Source of the DNA: Pseudoalteromonas luteoviolacea
Lineage (GTDB): Bacteria > Pseudomonadota > Gammaproteobacteria > Enterobacterales > Alteromonadaceae
Direction of reading: 5' to 3'
Length of the DNA: 64,000 nucleotides
NCBI RefSeq assembly: GCF_001696455.1
Contig: NZ_MAUJ01000008.1
Location: forward strand, 188,501-252,500
Of the stretch, positions 36,660 to 44,628 are shown piece by piece; positions within the stretch are counted from its first letter, which is position 1, and every line of letters begins with the position of its first letter. Under the pieces are notes generated by a model, which saw only the letters and a list, made by a program, of their open reading frames with translations, was not told where the DNA came from and made no database searches. The position numbers and the translations under genes are program-made.

Positions 36660-36953
36660 ATGCTTAGCCAAAGACGGCTATTAGCCTTATCTATCATGAT
36701 GGCATGTATAGCCATCGCCCCATTGGTTGCAATTTTGATAGCTGAATTCGTGTCCAGCCAATTAGATTGTATTGTCAATGAACGCAGTGATACGCCCTGC
36801 GAGTTGCTGGGTACTGACATTACTATGCTACTGGCCAGTTTTTATGTGAGTGGTTGGGCAAGCTTCATTACATTACCTTTAGCAGGTGGCCTTGCTGCAC
36901 TACTGTACTTAAAGTACCTAGATAAGAAACTCATGAACAATGAATCGCAGTGA
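36660..36953 (+). CDS. Small two-segment membrane protein, unknown
   Basis: A 97-residue protein with two hydrophobic segments (about 6-27 and 52-76) separated by a polar loop that holds two cysteines (CIVNERSDTPC), plausibly a disulfide in the periplasm, and a short basic tail. ATG codons lie at 36651 and 36660; the AAGG ribosome site touches the first and is 9 nt from the second, so 36660 is chosen. I do not recognise a family. It follows the PLA2-like gene by 128 nt on the same strand; a functional link is only a possibility. Confidence 0.55.
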   Translation: MLSQRRLLALSIMMACIAIAPLVAILIAEFVSSQLDCIVNERSDTPCELLGTDITMLLASFYVSGWASFITLPLAGGLAALLYLKYLDKKLMNNESQ

Positions 36954-37273
36954 CACTTTCACCTGAATGTTCACAAGCCATTACTTGAGGACAGTGCCTA
37001 TACTTTAAATATTAAGAGAGGCGCACCAAACCTCAAACTGAGCGCGGCAATTTACACTTTCTGACCCCCAATTTTAGCTACTTTGATAAAGCAAAATGCC
37101 ACAGCGTAGGCCGCTCATTATTTATGACTCAGTAATCATAAATGGACCGAGTTTGCACCCGTGGCAACGCAGGTTTCTGTAAAAAATACTTTTTATTTTC
37201 AAGAATGGCCTTTTAATTACAAGTACAACCAACGATAAAGCGATCAACGCATAGGTTGAATTTCACTCGCATG
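36954..37273. other. Intergenic region before the lectin-like gene terminator
   Basis: No gene is supported in this 320-nt stretch between convergent genes. It contains one 8-bp inverted repeat, ATTTATGA / TCATAAAT (37120-37143). I see no recognisable insertion sequence end or att site. Confidence 0.4.
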
Positions 37274-37275
37274 AT

Positions 37276-37310
37276 AAAAAGTAAAGCCCCGATTATCATC
37301 GAGGCTTTAC
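37276..37310 (-). terminator. Rho-independent terminator of the lectin-like gene
   Basis: GTAAAGCC (37281-37288) and GGCTTTAC (37303-37310) form the base of a hairpin, with an inner CGAT/ATCG stem. On the minus strand it is followed by TTTTTATC, 40 nt past the stop of the lectin-like gene. Confidence 0.8.
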
Positions 37311-37349
37311 GTCAATCTTGCCGATTTTTTGGTTTCATTATCACACTGA

Positions 37350-39302
37350 CTATTTTACGTAGTAAAACAGCGTATCTTGCTCTGCGCCGCTATACGCTCC
37401 GCTACTATATGGCCATTGATCAAACTTCACATTATGTTGATACAACGCCGCACCAATACGTGTATAACCATCACCACGACTCGTAGACTTTGTACTTAAG
37501 CTAATGAATGAGTAATCTAGCCCTGAAGCACTACAGCCAGAACCTTCTTGCAACCAAATCATGCCAATGTCATACGGTACTGGCGGCTGACTGAGATCGG
37601 TAGTTTGTGATAAAGCAACACAGTTTGCACTCTCAAGCTTGTCTTTATTTAACTGAGAAACTTTGCCATGCTCATCCACAAACATCATACCTGTGGTCAT
37701 GTTTTTCTGTATTGCTTGCCATTGCTCGCTGGGAAGCACACCCAACTCATTTAGACTCAGTGGCAAACTTACGGCAATATTGTCCAACCCATCTTTGTGA
37801 TGCGCGACTAAGGTCCAGCCTCCACCATTTGCGGTCATTTCACAGTGTGCGTAGAACGGCGCAACGCCCCCCTCGCCATCAGGGTCAATCTCATACATGC
37901 CTGAGCTTGCAGTGGGGTCTTGTTGTTTAATTGATGCGCAAGTAGTACCCAATGATGGTTCTGGCTCTGTTGGTGGAGTGACAACATCTCCCGAATTTAC
38001 AAAGCCCCCAAAGTACTCCAACTCTCCAATGACACGATAACTGTGACCTTGCGTATTATGTATCTTCAGGCGAACAAACTTACCAACCGCAGGCTGCGAT
38101 AGTTCAATCGTTTGGTCTAAACTTTTCACCAGCGAGAATGACTCATGATCAACAAAGTTCACATTGTCGTTAGACACTTGCAGTGTGACATCTTTAACGC
38201 CCATACCTGGATCTGAAGCGGCAGAGTACAACATCACTCTAAACGCCGTGATATAGGCAGAAGAGTTAAAGCTCACTTGCAGCCAATGCTCTTGGGCAAG
38301 TGTTGTCAACCAAATGCCACGTTTGATTTTAGCCGCCGCATCAGCGTTAATCTTGGTGGAGGAGTTATAACCATCAAAGGCGCCCGAAGCACTGTCTGCC
38401 GCATAATTATGACTTGAGCTATAAGATGAATCCGTTAAACCATTTGTGCCTATAAGTGCGATGTTGCCATATTGTCCACTGGTCTCTCCCGGTACTACTG
38501 TAAACGAGTCTGAGGTTGATAAACGCAGTGACATGGTGTCTTTACCATAATGGGTATTATCTTGGGCAAACAAATTGTTTTTCATTGATAGAATGCTGAC
38601 CATTTCTAGCAAGTGACTGGTTTCTGTGTCCCTTGATTGCTCTTCTTGTAGCAACAACTTGCCCTGTAGCTTTTGAAACCCCGCTTCGTTGATCGCTTCT
38701 TGAGTCAGGTTAAATGGTGTCCCATCATTTGTCGTACCACTATTCACCTTGTTGTACACAGCTAAATAGCCAATAGACTCTTCAACATGTGCATTACCAG
38801 CTTCTTGTTCATTGAGGCTAATGCCAAACGTTTGTTGAGAAGTACTTGAAACTCTGAGTGAATATGCATCAGGGTCATTTTGAGTCTGTCCGCTCACAAA
38901 AACATGAGGTGCATGAGCAAAGCTCTCACTAAAAAACTGATGCTTAGAGCCACTACCAAGCGTCAGCTCCCCAGCCTCCCACACACTGCCGTCTTCTAAA
39001 TGGTGGCGTCCCTTTTCAACCACTAAAAACGACACATATTCTTCACCGTGAATCCCATCTAAGTATGGCCACTCTTTAAATTGTACGTCAAAGCTACTCG
39101 CTGTCACGTTAGAAATGGCGACAACACCAGGTTCCTTATCGTTAAAAGTAGGCACAGACGGAATGATAATTGGGTCATGATAACCATTGATAGGAATGGT
39201 GATTGTCTGGTCCGTAATGGAGACGTTTTCTATTAACGTAAACGCCTGCGCGACAGGCGTCATAGCGGTTAACAGGGATGCTAAGCCAATTGATTTAAGC
39301 AT
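37350..39302 (-). CDS. Secreted multidomain lectin-like protein (discoidin plus fibrinogen-like)
   Basis: A 650-residue exported protein. Signal peptide 1-20 (MLKSIGLASLLTAMTPVAQA). Residues about 55-190 form a beta-rich module (WPYLDGIHGEEYVSFLVVEKGRHHLEDGSVWEAGEL) of a kind seen in large marine-bacterial surface proteins. Residues about 285-432 are an F5/8 type C (discoidin) domain (WLQVSFNSSAYITAFRVMLYS, VRLKIHNTQGHSYRVIGELEYFG). After a Pro-rich linker (PPTEPEPS), residues 452-650 are a fibrinogen C-terminal/intelectin-like domain (TCASIKQQ...SGMYEIDPDGEGGVAPFYAHCEM...GGGWTLV). Carbohydrate binding or adhesion is inferred. The start at 39302 has AAGGAT upstream; the frame is open to 39362, but only this start gives the signal peptide. 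Confidence 0.8.
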   Translation of the reverse strand: MLKSIGLASLLTAMTPVAQAFTLIENVSITDQTITIPINGYHDPIIIPSVPTFNDKEPGVVAISNVTASSFDVQFKEWPYLDGIHGEEYVSFLVVEKGRHHLEDGSVWEAGELTLGSGSKHQFFSESFAHAPHVFVSGQTQNDPDAYSLRVSSTSQQTFGISLNEQEAGNAHVEESIGYLAVYNKVNSGTTNDGTPFNLTQEAINEAGFQKLQGKLLLQEEQSRDTETSHLLEMVSILSMKNNLFAQDNTHYGKDTMSLRLSTSDSFTVVPGETSGQYGNIALIGTNGLTDSSYSSSHNYAADSASGAFDGYNSSTKINADAAAKIKRGIWLTTLAQEHWLQVSFNSSAYITAFRVMLYSAASDPGMGVKDVTLQVSNDNVNFVDHESFSLVKSLDQTIELSQPAVGKFVRLKIHNTQGHSYRVIGELEYFGGFVNSGDVVTPPTEPEPSLGTTCASIKQQDPTASSGMYEIDPDGEGGVAPFYAHCEMTANGGGWTLVAHHKDGLDNIAVSLPLSLNELGVLPSEQWQAIQKNMTTGMMFVDEHGKVSQLNKDKLESANCVALSQTTDLSQPPVPYDIGMIWLQEGSGCSASGLDYSFISLSTKSTSRGDGYTRIGAALYQHNVKFDQWPYSSGAYSGAEQDTLFYYVK

Positions 39303-39610
39303 AACTAGATCCTTTATAGATGAGAGTAGAGACGTGGGCAACACAAATGAGAATCCTCTCATTCAATTACCCGTTTCGTTGAGCTTTATTGTATTGGAAC
39401 TAATGAATAACCCAATCTAGCTAAGAAGCTACCAAATCCGTATATAAATGTATTTATATGCATGATTAGGGCGTCAACAAATAGAATATTACCATGACTG
39501 AAATCATAAAAAATAATGCAATATTATTAAGTTAGACAGGTTTTGAATATTAAGAGACAGCACTTATGGCGTGCCAATGAATCGATGTTAACAATAATTT
39601 ACAGGCTATT
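39303..39610. other. Upstream region of the lectin-like gene
   Basis: About 310 nt between the lectin-like gene and the S10 operon terminator. It contains an AT-only inverted repeat, ATATAAAT-gt-ATTTATAT (39442-39459), about 140 nt upstream of the start codon. No gene, insertion sequence or ribosomal-operon remnant is visible. Confidence 0.4.
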
Positions 39611-39615
39611 AAAAA

Positions 39616-39645
39616 CAAAAACCCCAGCCGAAGCTGGGGTTTTTA
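39616..39645 (-). terminator. Terminator of the S10 ribosomal protein operon
   Basis: Reading the minus strand, ACCCCAGC-TTCG-GCTGGGGT is an 8-bp GC-rich stem capped by an extra-stable C(UUCG)G tetraloop, followed by TTTTTGTTTTT. It lies 20 nt past the rpsQ stop and ends the operon before any spc gene. Confidence 0.93.
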
Positions 39646-39665
39646 TAAGTCAACTTAATTAAAAA

Positions 39666-39923
39666 TTAAGCTTTCTTAGGACGTTCAATCACGTCAACTA
39701 GCGTCCAAGATTTATTCTTAGAGATTGGCGCACATTCGCGAATAGTCACGACGTCACCTGCTAGTGCTGTGTTGTTTTCATCGTGTGCGTGCAACTTAGT
39801 TGTACGCTTGATGAATTTACCGTAGATCGGGTGTTTAACCTGACGCTCGATAGCAACAACGATTGACTTATCCATTTTGTCGCTAACTACACGACCTTGA
39901 AGAGTACGGATTTTATCGCTCAT
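39666..39923 (-). CDS. rpsQ: 30S ribosomal protein S17
   Basis: Small-subunit primary 16S rRNA-binding protein, 85 residues, normal length. OB-fold sequence RTLQGRVVSDKMDKSIVVAIERQVKHPIYGKFIKRTTKLHAHDE and C-terminal TWTLVDVIERPKKA-type end. It is the last gene of the S10 operon here; its ATG overlaps the rpmC stop. In most gammaproteobacteria rplN follows, but here the terminator at 39616-39645 does. Confidence 0.97.
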   Translation of the reverse strand: MSDKIRTLQGRVVSDKMDKSIVVAIERQVKHPIYGKFIKRTTKLHAHDENNTALAGDVVTIRECAPISKNKSWTLVDVIERPKKA

Positions 39924-40114
39924 TATGCACCTGCCTTCTGGTTGATAACCGTTTTAACACGCGCAATATTGCGACGTACTTTTTTCAGCTCGTGAGTTTG
40001 AGCTAGCTGACCAGTGCTCGCTTGCATGCGCAGGTTGAACTGCTCACGAAGAAGCTCTAGAAGTTCAGCTTTAAGCTCTTCTACGCTTTTGTCTTTCAAT
40101 TCGCTAGCTTTCAT
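39923..40114 (-). CDS. rpmC: 50S ribosomal protein L29
   Basis: Large-subunit protein near the exit tunnel, 63 residues forming two helices: MKASELKDKSVEELKAELLELLREQFNLRMQ and THELKKVRRNIARVKTVINQK. Length is normal. Start and stop overlap rplP and rpsQ by one base each. Confidence 0.97.
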   Translation of the reverse strand: MKASELKDKSVEELKAELLELLREQFNLRMQASTGQLAQTHELKKVRRNIARVKTVINQKAGA

Positions 40115-40525
40115 TACATTACCGTCCGAGTTACAAATGTTGTTTTGAAAGGTAATTTACGAGCAGCTAGGTCGAATGCTTCACGAGCAAGCTCTTCTGA
40201 AACACCTTCCATCTCTAAAGTACTTTCCAGGCTGAATTTCAGCAACCCAGTATTCAACAGAACCTTTACCTTTACCCATACGAACTTCAAGCGGTTTCTC
40301 TGTAATCGGCTTATCTGGGAATACACGAATCCAGATTTTACCTTGACGCTTGATATGACGCGTCATAGCACGACGAGCTGCTTCGATTTGACGAGCAGTC
40401 ATACGGCCACGGCCAGTCGCTTTCAAGCCGAAAGAACCGAAGCTAACTTTGTTACCGCTAGTAGCAAGACCACGGTTGCGGCCTTTGTGTACCTTGCGGA
40501 ATTTTGTACGTTTTGGCTGTAACAT
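40114..40525 (-). pseudogene. rplP: 50S ribosomal protein L16, frameshifted twice in this sequence
   Basis: L16 organises the A-site region of the large subunit. From 40525 the sequence is normal (MLQPKRTKFRKVHKGRNRGLATSGNKVSFG...GSVEYWVAEIQPGK), then shifts frame. The conserved end (EMEGVSEELAREAFDLAARKLPFKTTFVTRTVM) continues in another frame to 40114. Comparison with the expected QPGKVLYEMEGV places one missing base between 40227 and 40226 and another between 40216 and 40215 on the coding strand. Restoring both gives 137 residues, against 136 in E. coli. The gene is essential and single-copy, so these are almost certainly sequence errors and the real gene is intact. Confidence 0.9.
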
Positions 40526-40538
40526 TAGTCGCTACCTC

Positions 40539-41240
40539 TTACTTAGCACTTTTCTTAGCTTTCTTCGGTGCACGTTTAGCTGGCTTCTCTTGCTCTTGCT
40601 TCAGTGGAAGACCACCGATAACTTCGCCTTTGAAGATCCAAACTTTAACACCGATGATGCCGTAAGTAGTCAAAGCTTCTGAAGTAGCGTAATCGATATC
40701 AGCACGTAGAGTGTGTAGAGGTACACGACCTTCACGGTACCACTCAGAACGTGCGATTTCAGCGCCGCCTAGACGACCGCTAACTTCAACCTTGATACCT
40801 TTAGCACCTAGACGCATTGCATTTTGAACTGCGCGCTTCATAGCACGACGGAACATAACACGACGCTCTAGCTGTGAAGAGATACCGTCAGCAACTAATT
40901 GTGCATCTAGCTCTGGCTTACGTACTTCTGCAATGTTGATTTGTGCAGGTACACCAGCAAGCTTAGTTACAGCTTGGCGAAGCTTTTCAACGTCTTCACC
41001 TTTTTTACCGATAACAACACCAGGACGAGCTGTGTGAATTGTTACACGGATAGATTTAGCTGGACGCTCAATAACGATTTTAGACACAGAAGCGTTTTTC
41101 AATTCCTTAGTAAGGTATTGACGCACTTTGTGATCGCCAAAAAGCTGCTCAGAGAAATCTTTTGTATTCGCGTACCAAGTAGATACCCAAGGCTTTGAGA
41201 TACCTAGGCGAATACCAGTAGGATGAACTTTTTGTCCCAT
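40539..41240 (-). CDS. rpsC: 30S ribosomal protein S3
   Basis: Small-subunit head protein with mRNA-entry helicase role, 233 residues. N-terminal MGQKVHPTGIRLGISKPWVSTWYA, KH type 2 RNA-binding domain with VVIGKKGEDVEKLR, and C-terminal GGAEIARSEWYREGRVPLHTLRADIDYATSEA...GVKVWIFKGE. The Lys-rich tail is usual. 13 nt separate it from rplP. Confidence 0.98.
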   Translation of the reverse strand: MGQKVHPTGIRLGISKPWVSTWYANTKDFSEQLFGDHKVRQYLTKELKNASVSKIVIERPAKSIRVTIHTARPGVVIGKKGEDVEKLRQAVTKLAGVPAQINIAEVRKPELDAQLVADGISSQLERRVMFRRAMKRAVQNAMRLGAKGIKVEVSGRLGGAEIARSEWYREGRVPLHTLRADIDYATSEALTTYGIIGVKVWIFKGEVIGGLPLKQEQEKPAKRAPKKAKKSAK

Positions 41241-41252
41241 TACTTATATCTC

Positions 41253-41585
41253 CTAGCTATCTGAAACCACAACAGTGATGTGGCTTGAACGCTTAAGGAT
41301 GCGGTCTGCGCGTCCTTTAGCACGTGGCATAATACGCTTCATTGTAGGACCTTCGTCTACAAATACTTTAGCCACTTTAAGCTCATCAATGTCAGCACCT
41401 TCGTTGTGCTCCGCGTTAGCGATAGCAGACTCAAGTACTTTTTTAACCAATACAGCCGCTTTCTTCGGGCTATACGCTAGGATTTCTAGCGCGCGATCAA
41501 CCGGAAGTCCGCGGATCTGATCAGCAACTAGACGTGCTTTTTGCGCCGAACCAGAGGCGAATTTGTGTTTAGCTAATGCTTCCAT
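41253..41585 (-). CDS. rplV: 50S ribosomal protein L22
   Basis: Large-subunit protein lining the exit tunnel, 110 residues: MEALAKHKFASGSAQKARLVADQIRGLPVDRALEILAYSPKKAAVLVKKVLESAIANAEHN and the beta-hairpin region PTMKRIMPRAKGRADRILKRSSHITVVV. Two ATGs are adjacent; the second (41585) is 4 nt from the GGAGGG ribosome site and matches the family start, while the first is only 1 nt away. Confidence 0.97.
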   Translation of the reverse strand: MEALAKHKFASGSAQKARLVADQIRGLPVDRALEILAYSPKKAAVLVKKVLESAIANAEHNEGADIDELKVAKVFVDEGPTMKRIMPRAKGRADRILKRSSHITVVVSDS

Positions 41586-41597
41586 CATACCCTCCGA

Positions 41598-41876
41598 TTA
41601 ACGCTTTTTAGCTTTCTTATCCGCAGCGTGACCGCGGTAAGTACGTGTAGGTGCAAATTCACCTAGTTTGTGACCGATCATTTCGTCTGTAACGAATACA
41701 GGTACGTGCTGACGACCATTATGGACAGCGATGGTCAATCCGATCATGTTAGGGATGATCATTGAACGACGGCTCCAAGTCTTGATAGGCTTCTTGTCAC
41801 CGCTTTCCAACGCCTTCTCTACCTTCTTCAGCAAGTGTAGGTCAATGAATGGACCCTTCTTGAGAGAACGTGGCAT
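41598..41876 (-). CDS. rpsS: 30S ribosomal protein S19
   Basis: Small-subunit head protein that contacts S13, 92 residues: MPRSLKKGPFIDLHLLKKVEKA, KPIKTWSRRSMIIPNMIGLTIAVHNGRQHVPVFVTDEMIGHKLGEFAPTRTYRGH. Normal length and position between rplB and rplV. Confidence 0.98.
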   Translation of the reverse strand: MPRSLKKGPFIDLHLLKKVEKALESGDKKPIKTWSRRSMIIPNMIGLTIAVHNGRQHVPVFVTDEMIGHKLGEFAPTRTYRGHAADKKAKKR

Positions 41877-41892
41877 GGCAATTCCTCAACTA

Positions 41893-42717
41893 TTACTTAG
41901 TACGACGACGTACGATAAATTTATCAGTACGCTTGTTCTTACGTGTCTTAGCACCTTTAGTAGGCTTACCCCATGGAGACACAGGGTGACGACCACCAGA
42001 TGTACGACCTTCACCACCACCGTGTGGGTGGTCAATCGGGTTCATGGCAACACCACGAACTGTAGGACGGATACCACGCCAACGGTTAGCACCAGCTTTA
42101 CCTAGTGAACGTAGCATGTGTTCAGCGTTACCTACTTCACCGATAGTTGCGCGACAATCCGCTTCAACTTTACGCATTTCACCTGAACGTAGACGTAGAG
42201 TCACGTACTGGCCTTCACGCGCTAGGATCTGTACATATGCACCAGCAGAACGTGCAATCTGAGCACCTTTACCAGGCTTAAGCTCAACATTGTGTACTGT
42301 AGTACCTACTGGGATGTTACGCATTGGTAATGTGTTACCAGCTTTGATTGGTGCATCAACACCAGACTGGATTGCATCACCTGCTTTAACACCTTTAGGT
42401 GCGATGATGTAACGACGCTCACCGTCTGCATATAATACAAGAGCGATGTTTGCGCTACGGTTTGGATCGTACTCTAGACGCTCAACAACAGCTGGAATGC
42501 CGTCTTTAGTGCGTTTAAAGTCAATTACACGATAGTGATGCTTGTGACCACCACCGATATGACGAACCGTGATACGACCGTTGTTGTTACGACCACCTGA
42601 TTTAGAGTTCTTCTCTAGTAGCGGAGCGTATGGCTTACCCTTGTGTAGATCAGGGTTAACCACTTTAACGACGTGACGACGACCCGCAGAAGTTGGTTTA
42701 CACTTTTGAAGTGCCAT
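41893..42717 (-). CDS. rplB: 50S ribosomal protein L2
   Basis: Large-subunit protein needed for subunit joining and peptidyl transfer, 274 residues. Conserved stretches include KNSKSGGRNNNGRITVRHIGGGHKHHYR, the PGKGAQIARSAGAYVQI loop and MNPIDHPHGGGEGRTSGGRHPVSPWG, which carries the histidine near the catalytic centre. Confidence 0.98.
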   Translation of the reverse strand: MALQKCKPTSAGRRHVVKVVNPDLHKGKPYAPLLEKNSKSGGRNNNGRITVRHIGGGHKHHYRVIDFKRTKDGIPAVVERLEYDPNRSANIALVLYADGERRYIIAPKGVKAGDAIQSGVDAPIKAGNTLPMRNIPVGTTVHNVELKPGKGAQIARSAGAYVQILAREGQYVTLRLRSGEMRKVEADCRATIGEVGNAEHMLRSLGKAGANRWRGIRPTVRGVAMNPIDHPHGGGEGRTSGGRHPVSPWGKPTKGAKTRKNKRTDKFIVRRRTK

Positions 42718-42734
42718 AATTCTAACTCCCCTTA

Positions 42735-43037
42735 TTACTCGGCGCCGCCGACAAAGTCTAGCTCGCTGCCTTCTTTAAGAGTAACGTAGGCTTTCTTCCA
42801 GTCTGAACGACGGCCGAAACGCATGCCTGTACGCTTTGTTTTACCCTTAACATTTAGAGTGCGAACACCAGTTACTTCTACTTCAAAAAGCTTTTCAACA
42901 GCTGCTTTAACTTCAGCTTTGTTTGCATCTTTTGCTACTTTGAACACGATAGTGTTGTTCGCTTCAGCAGAGATTGTGCTTTTCTCAGAGATGTGTGGAG
43001 CAAGAATTACTTTTAAAAGACGTTCTTCACTGATCAT
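42735..43037 (-). CDS. rplW: 50S ribosomal protein L23
   Basis: Large-subunit protein at the tunnel exit that docks trigger factor and SRP, 100 residues: EERLLKVILAPHISEKSTISAEANNTIVFKVAKDANKAEVKAAVEKLFEVEVTGVRTLNVKGKTKR. It overlaps rplD by 4 nt. Confidence 0.98.
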   Translation of the reverse strand: MISEERLLKVILAPHISEKSTISAEANNTIVFKVAKDANKAEVKAAVEKLFEVEVTGVRTLNVKGKTKRTGMRFGRRSDWKKAYVTLKEGSELDFVGGAE

Positions 43038-43636
43038 GCTAATGACTCCTCAAGTTGCTTCACAGCACCAGCAGTAATTAGAACCTTATCGAAAGCGATT
43101 AGGCTTACTGGGTCGATGCCAGCTACGTCACGAGTATCAACCTTGTACAGGTTACGAGATGAAAGGAATAGATTCTCATCTACTTCTTCAGTCACGATTA
43201 ATACGTCTTTTAGCTCAAGCTCTTTAAGCTTAGCTACTAGTTCTTTTGTCTTAGGTGCTTCTAAACCGAAGTTTTCAACAACAACAAGACGCTCTTGACG
43301 AACTAGTTCAGATAAGATGCTCTTGATCGCACCGCGATACATCTTACGGTTAACTTTTTGGCTGTGATCTTGCGGCTTAGCTGCAAAGCTCACACCACCG
43401 CTGCGCCAGATTGGGCTGCGGATTGTACCAGCACGTGCACGGCCAGTACCTTTTTGGCGGAATGGTTTCTTACCACCACCACGTACTTCAGAACGCGTCT
43501 TCTGAGCTTTAGTACCTTGACGAGCACCTGCTGCGTAAGCAACAACTACTTGGTGTACTAATGCTTCGTTAAACTCACGTCCAAAAGTAGCTTCGGAAAC
43601 TTCAAGCGCACCAGCGCCTTTAATTGCTAATTCCAT
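43034..43636 (-). CDS. rplD: 50S ribosomal protein L4
   Basis: Large-subunit protein lining the exit tunnel and, in Enterobacteriaceae, the feedback repressor of the S10 operon acting on its leader RNA. 200 residues: MELAIKGAGALEVSEATFGREFNEALVHQVVVAYAAGARQGTKAQKTRSEVRGGGKKPFRQKGTGRARAG and the C-terminal ETKELVAKL...VDTRDVAGIDPVSLIAFDKVLIT. A GTG directly precedes the ATG at 43636; the ATG matches the family start and has GGAG 8 nt upstream. Confidence 0.97.
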   Translation of the reverse strand: MELAIKGAGALEVSEATFGREFNEALVHQVVVAYAAGARQGTKAQKTRSEVRGGGKKPFRQKGTGRARAGTIRSPIWRSGGVSFAAKPQDHSQKVNRKMYRGAIKSILSELVRQERLVVVENFGLEAPKTKELVAKLKELELKDVLIVTEEVDENLFLSSRNLYKVDTRDVAGIDPVSLIAFDKVLITAGAVKQLEESLA

Positions 43637-43653
43637 CACTAAATCTCCAGGAC

Positions 43654-44289
43654 TTATGCTTTAACAGCAGGTTTAACGATAACGTCGCCGCCGATAGCGC
43701 CAGGTACTGCACCTTTAACTAAAAGCAGGTTACGCTCAGCGTCAACACGAACTAGTTCAAGGTTCTGTGTCGTAGAACGAACATTACCCATTTGACCGGC
43801 CATTTTCTTACCTTTGAAAACTTTACCAGGAGACTGGTTTTGACCGATTGAACCAGGAGCACGGTGAGATAGAGAGTTACCGTGTGTAGCGTCTTGCATG
43901 CTGAAGTTCCAGCGCTTAACACCACCTTGGAAACCTTTACCTTTTGAAGTACCAGTAACGTCTACTTTTTTCACTTCAGTGAAAAGTTCAACAGTTAGTT
44001 CTGAACCTACTTCAAACTCACCTTCTCCGCCGTTAAGACGGAATTCCCACAGGCCACGACCCGCTTCAACGCCAGCTTTAGCGAAGTGACCCGCTGCTGG
44101 TTTGTTTACACGGCTTGCTTTTTTCTCGCCTGCAGTAACTTGAAGCGCGTTATAACCGTCTGTAGCGTCAGATTTGATCTGAGTTACACGGTTAGGCGTC
44201 GCTTCGATAACTGTCACAGGGATAGATACACCATCTTCAGTGAAGATACGTGTCATACCCACTTTACGACCGACTAGACCTAATGCCAT
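43654..44289 (-). CDS. rplC: 50S ribosomal protein L3
   Basis: Early-assembly large-subunit protein, 211 residues: MALGLVGRKVGMTRIFTEDGVSIPVTVIEATPNRVTQIK and the loop near the peptidyl-transferase centre GSIGQNQSPGKVFKGKKMAGQMGNVR, which includes the glutamine methylated by PrmB in related bacteria. Second gene of the S10 operon. Confidence 0.98.
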   Translation of the reverse strand: MALGLVGRKVGMTRIFTEDGVSIPVTVIEATPNRVTQIKSDATDGYNALQVTAGEKKASRVNKPAAGHFAKAGVEAGRGLWEFRLNGGEGEFEVGSELTVELFTEVKKVDVTGTSKGKGFQGGVKRWNFSMQDATHGNSLSHRAPGSIGQNQSPGKVFKGKKMAGQMGNVRSTTQNLELVRVDAERNLLLVKGAVPGAIGGDVIVKPAVKA

Positions 44290-44316
44290 TTTCCTAAAAC
44301 CTCTCTAATCTTTCGA

Positions 44317-44628
44317 TTAACCCAGGCTGATTTGAACATCAACACCAGCAGCAAGGTCTAGGCGCATTAGAGCGTCTACAGTCTTGTCAGTTGGTTCTAC
44401 GATGTCGATCAGACGTTTATGGGTGCGGATTTCATACTGATCACGCGCGTCTTTGTTTACGTGCGGAGAGATCAATACAGTGAAACGCTCAAAACGTGTA
44501 GGTAGTGGGATTGGACCACGTACCTGAGCACCAGTGCGCTTCGCAGTTTCCACGATTTCCGCCGTTGATTGGTCAATCAAACGGTGGTCAAAAGCTTTTA
44601 GGCGAATACGAATGCGTTGATTTGACAT
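44317..44628 (-). CDS. rpsJ: 30S ribosomal protein S10
   Basis: Small-subunit protein that also partners NusB in antitermination, 103 residues: MSNQRIRIRLKAFDHRLIDQSTAEIVETAKRTGAQVRGPIPLPTRFERFTVLISPHVNKDARDQYEIRTHKRLIDIVEPTDKTVDALMRLDLAAGVDVQI. First gene of the operon, preceded by a structured leader. Confidence 0.98.
   Translation of the reverse strand: MSNQRIRIRLKAFDHRLIDQSTAEIVETAKRTGAQVRGPIPLPTRFERFTVLISPHVNKDARDQYEIRTHKRLIDIVEPTDKTVDALMRLDLAAGVDVQISLG

Noticed and set aside
36954..37273. Mobile-element remnant beside the lectin-like gene
   Set aside because: I looked for terminal inverted repeats, target duplications and transposase fragments and saw none; the region is only suspicious by being accessory.
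40114..40525. rplP as a true pseudogene or programmed frameshift
   Set aside because: L16 is essential and single-copy, the rest of the gene is perfectly conserved, and two nearby gaps in a row do not resemble any known slippery signal. Sequence error is simpler.
41731..42105. Plus-strand open frame of 124 codons opposite rplB/rpsS
   Set aside because: It lies antisense to highly conserved ribosomal protein genes and shows no recognisable protein; it is a by-product of their codon usage. The same applies to other open frames opposite ribosomal genes and typA.
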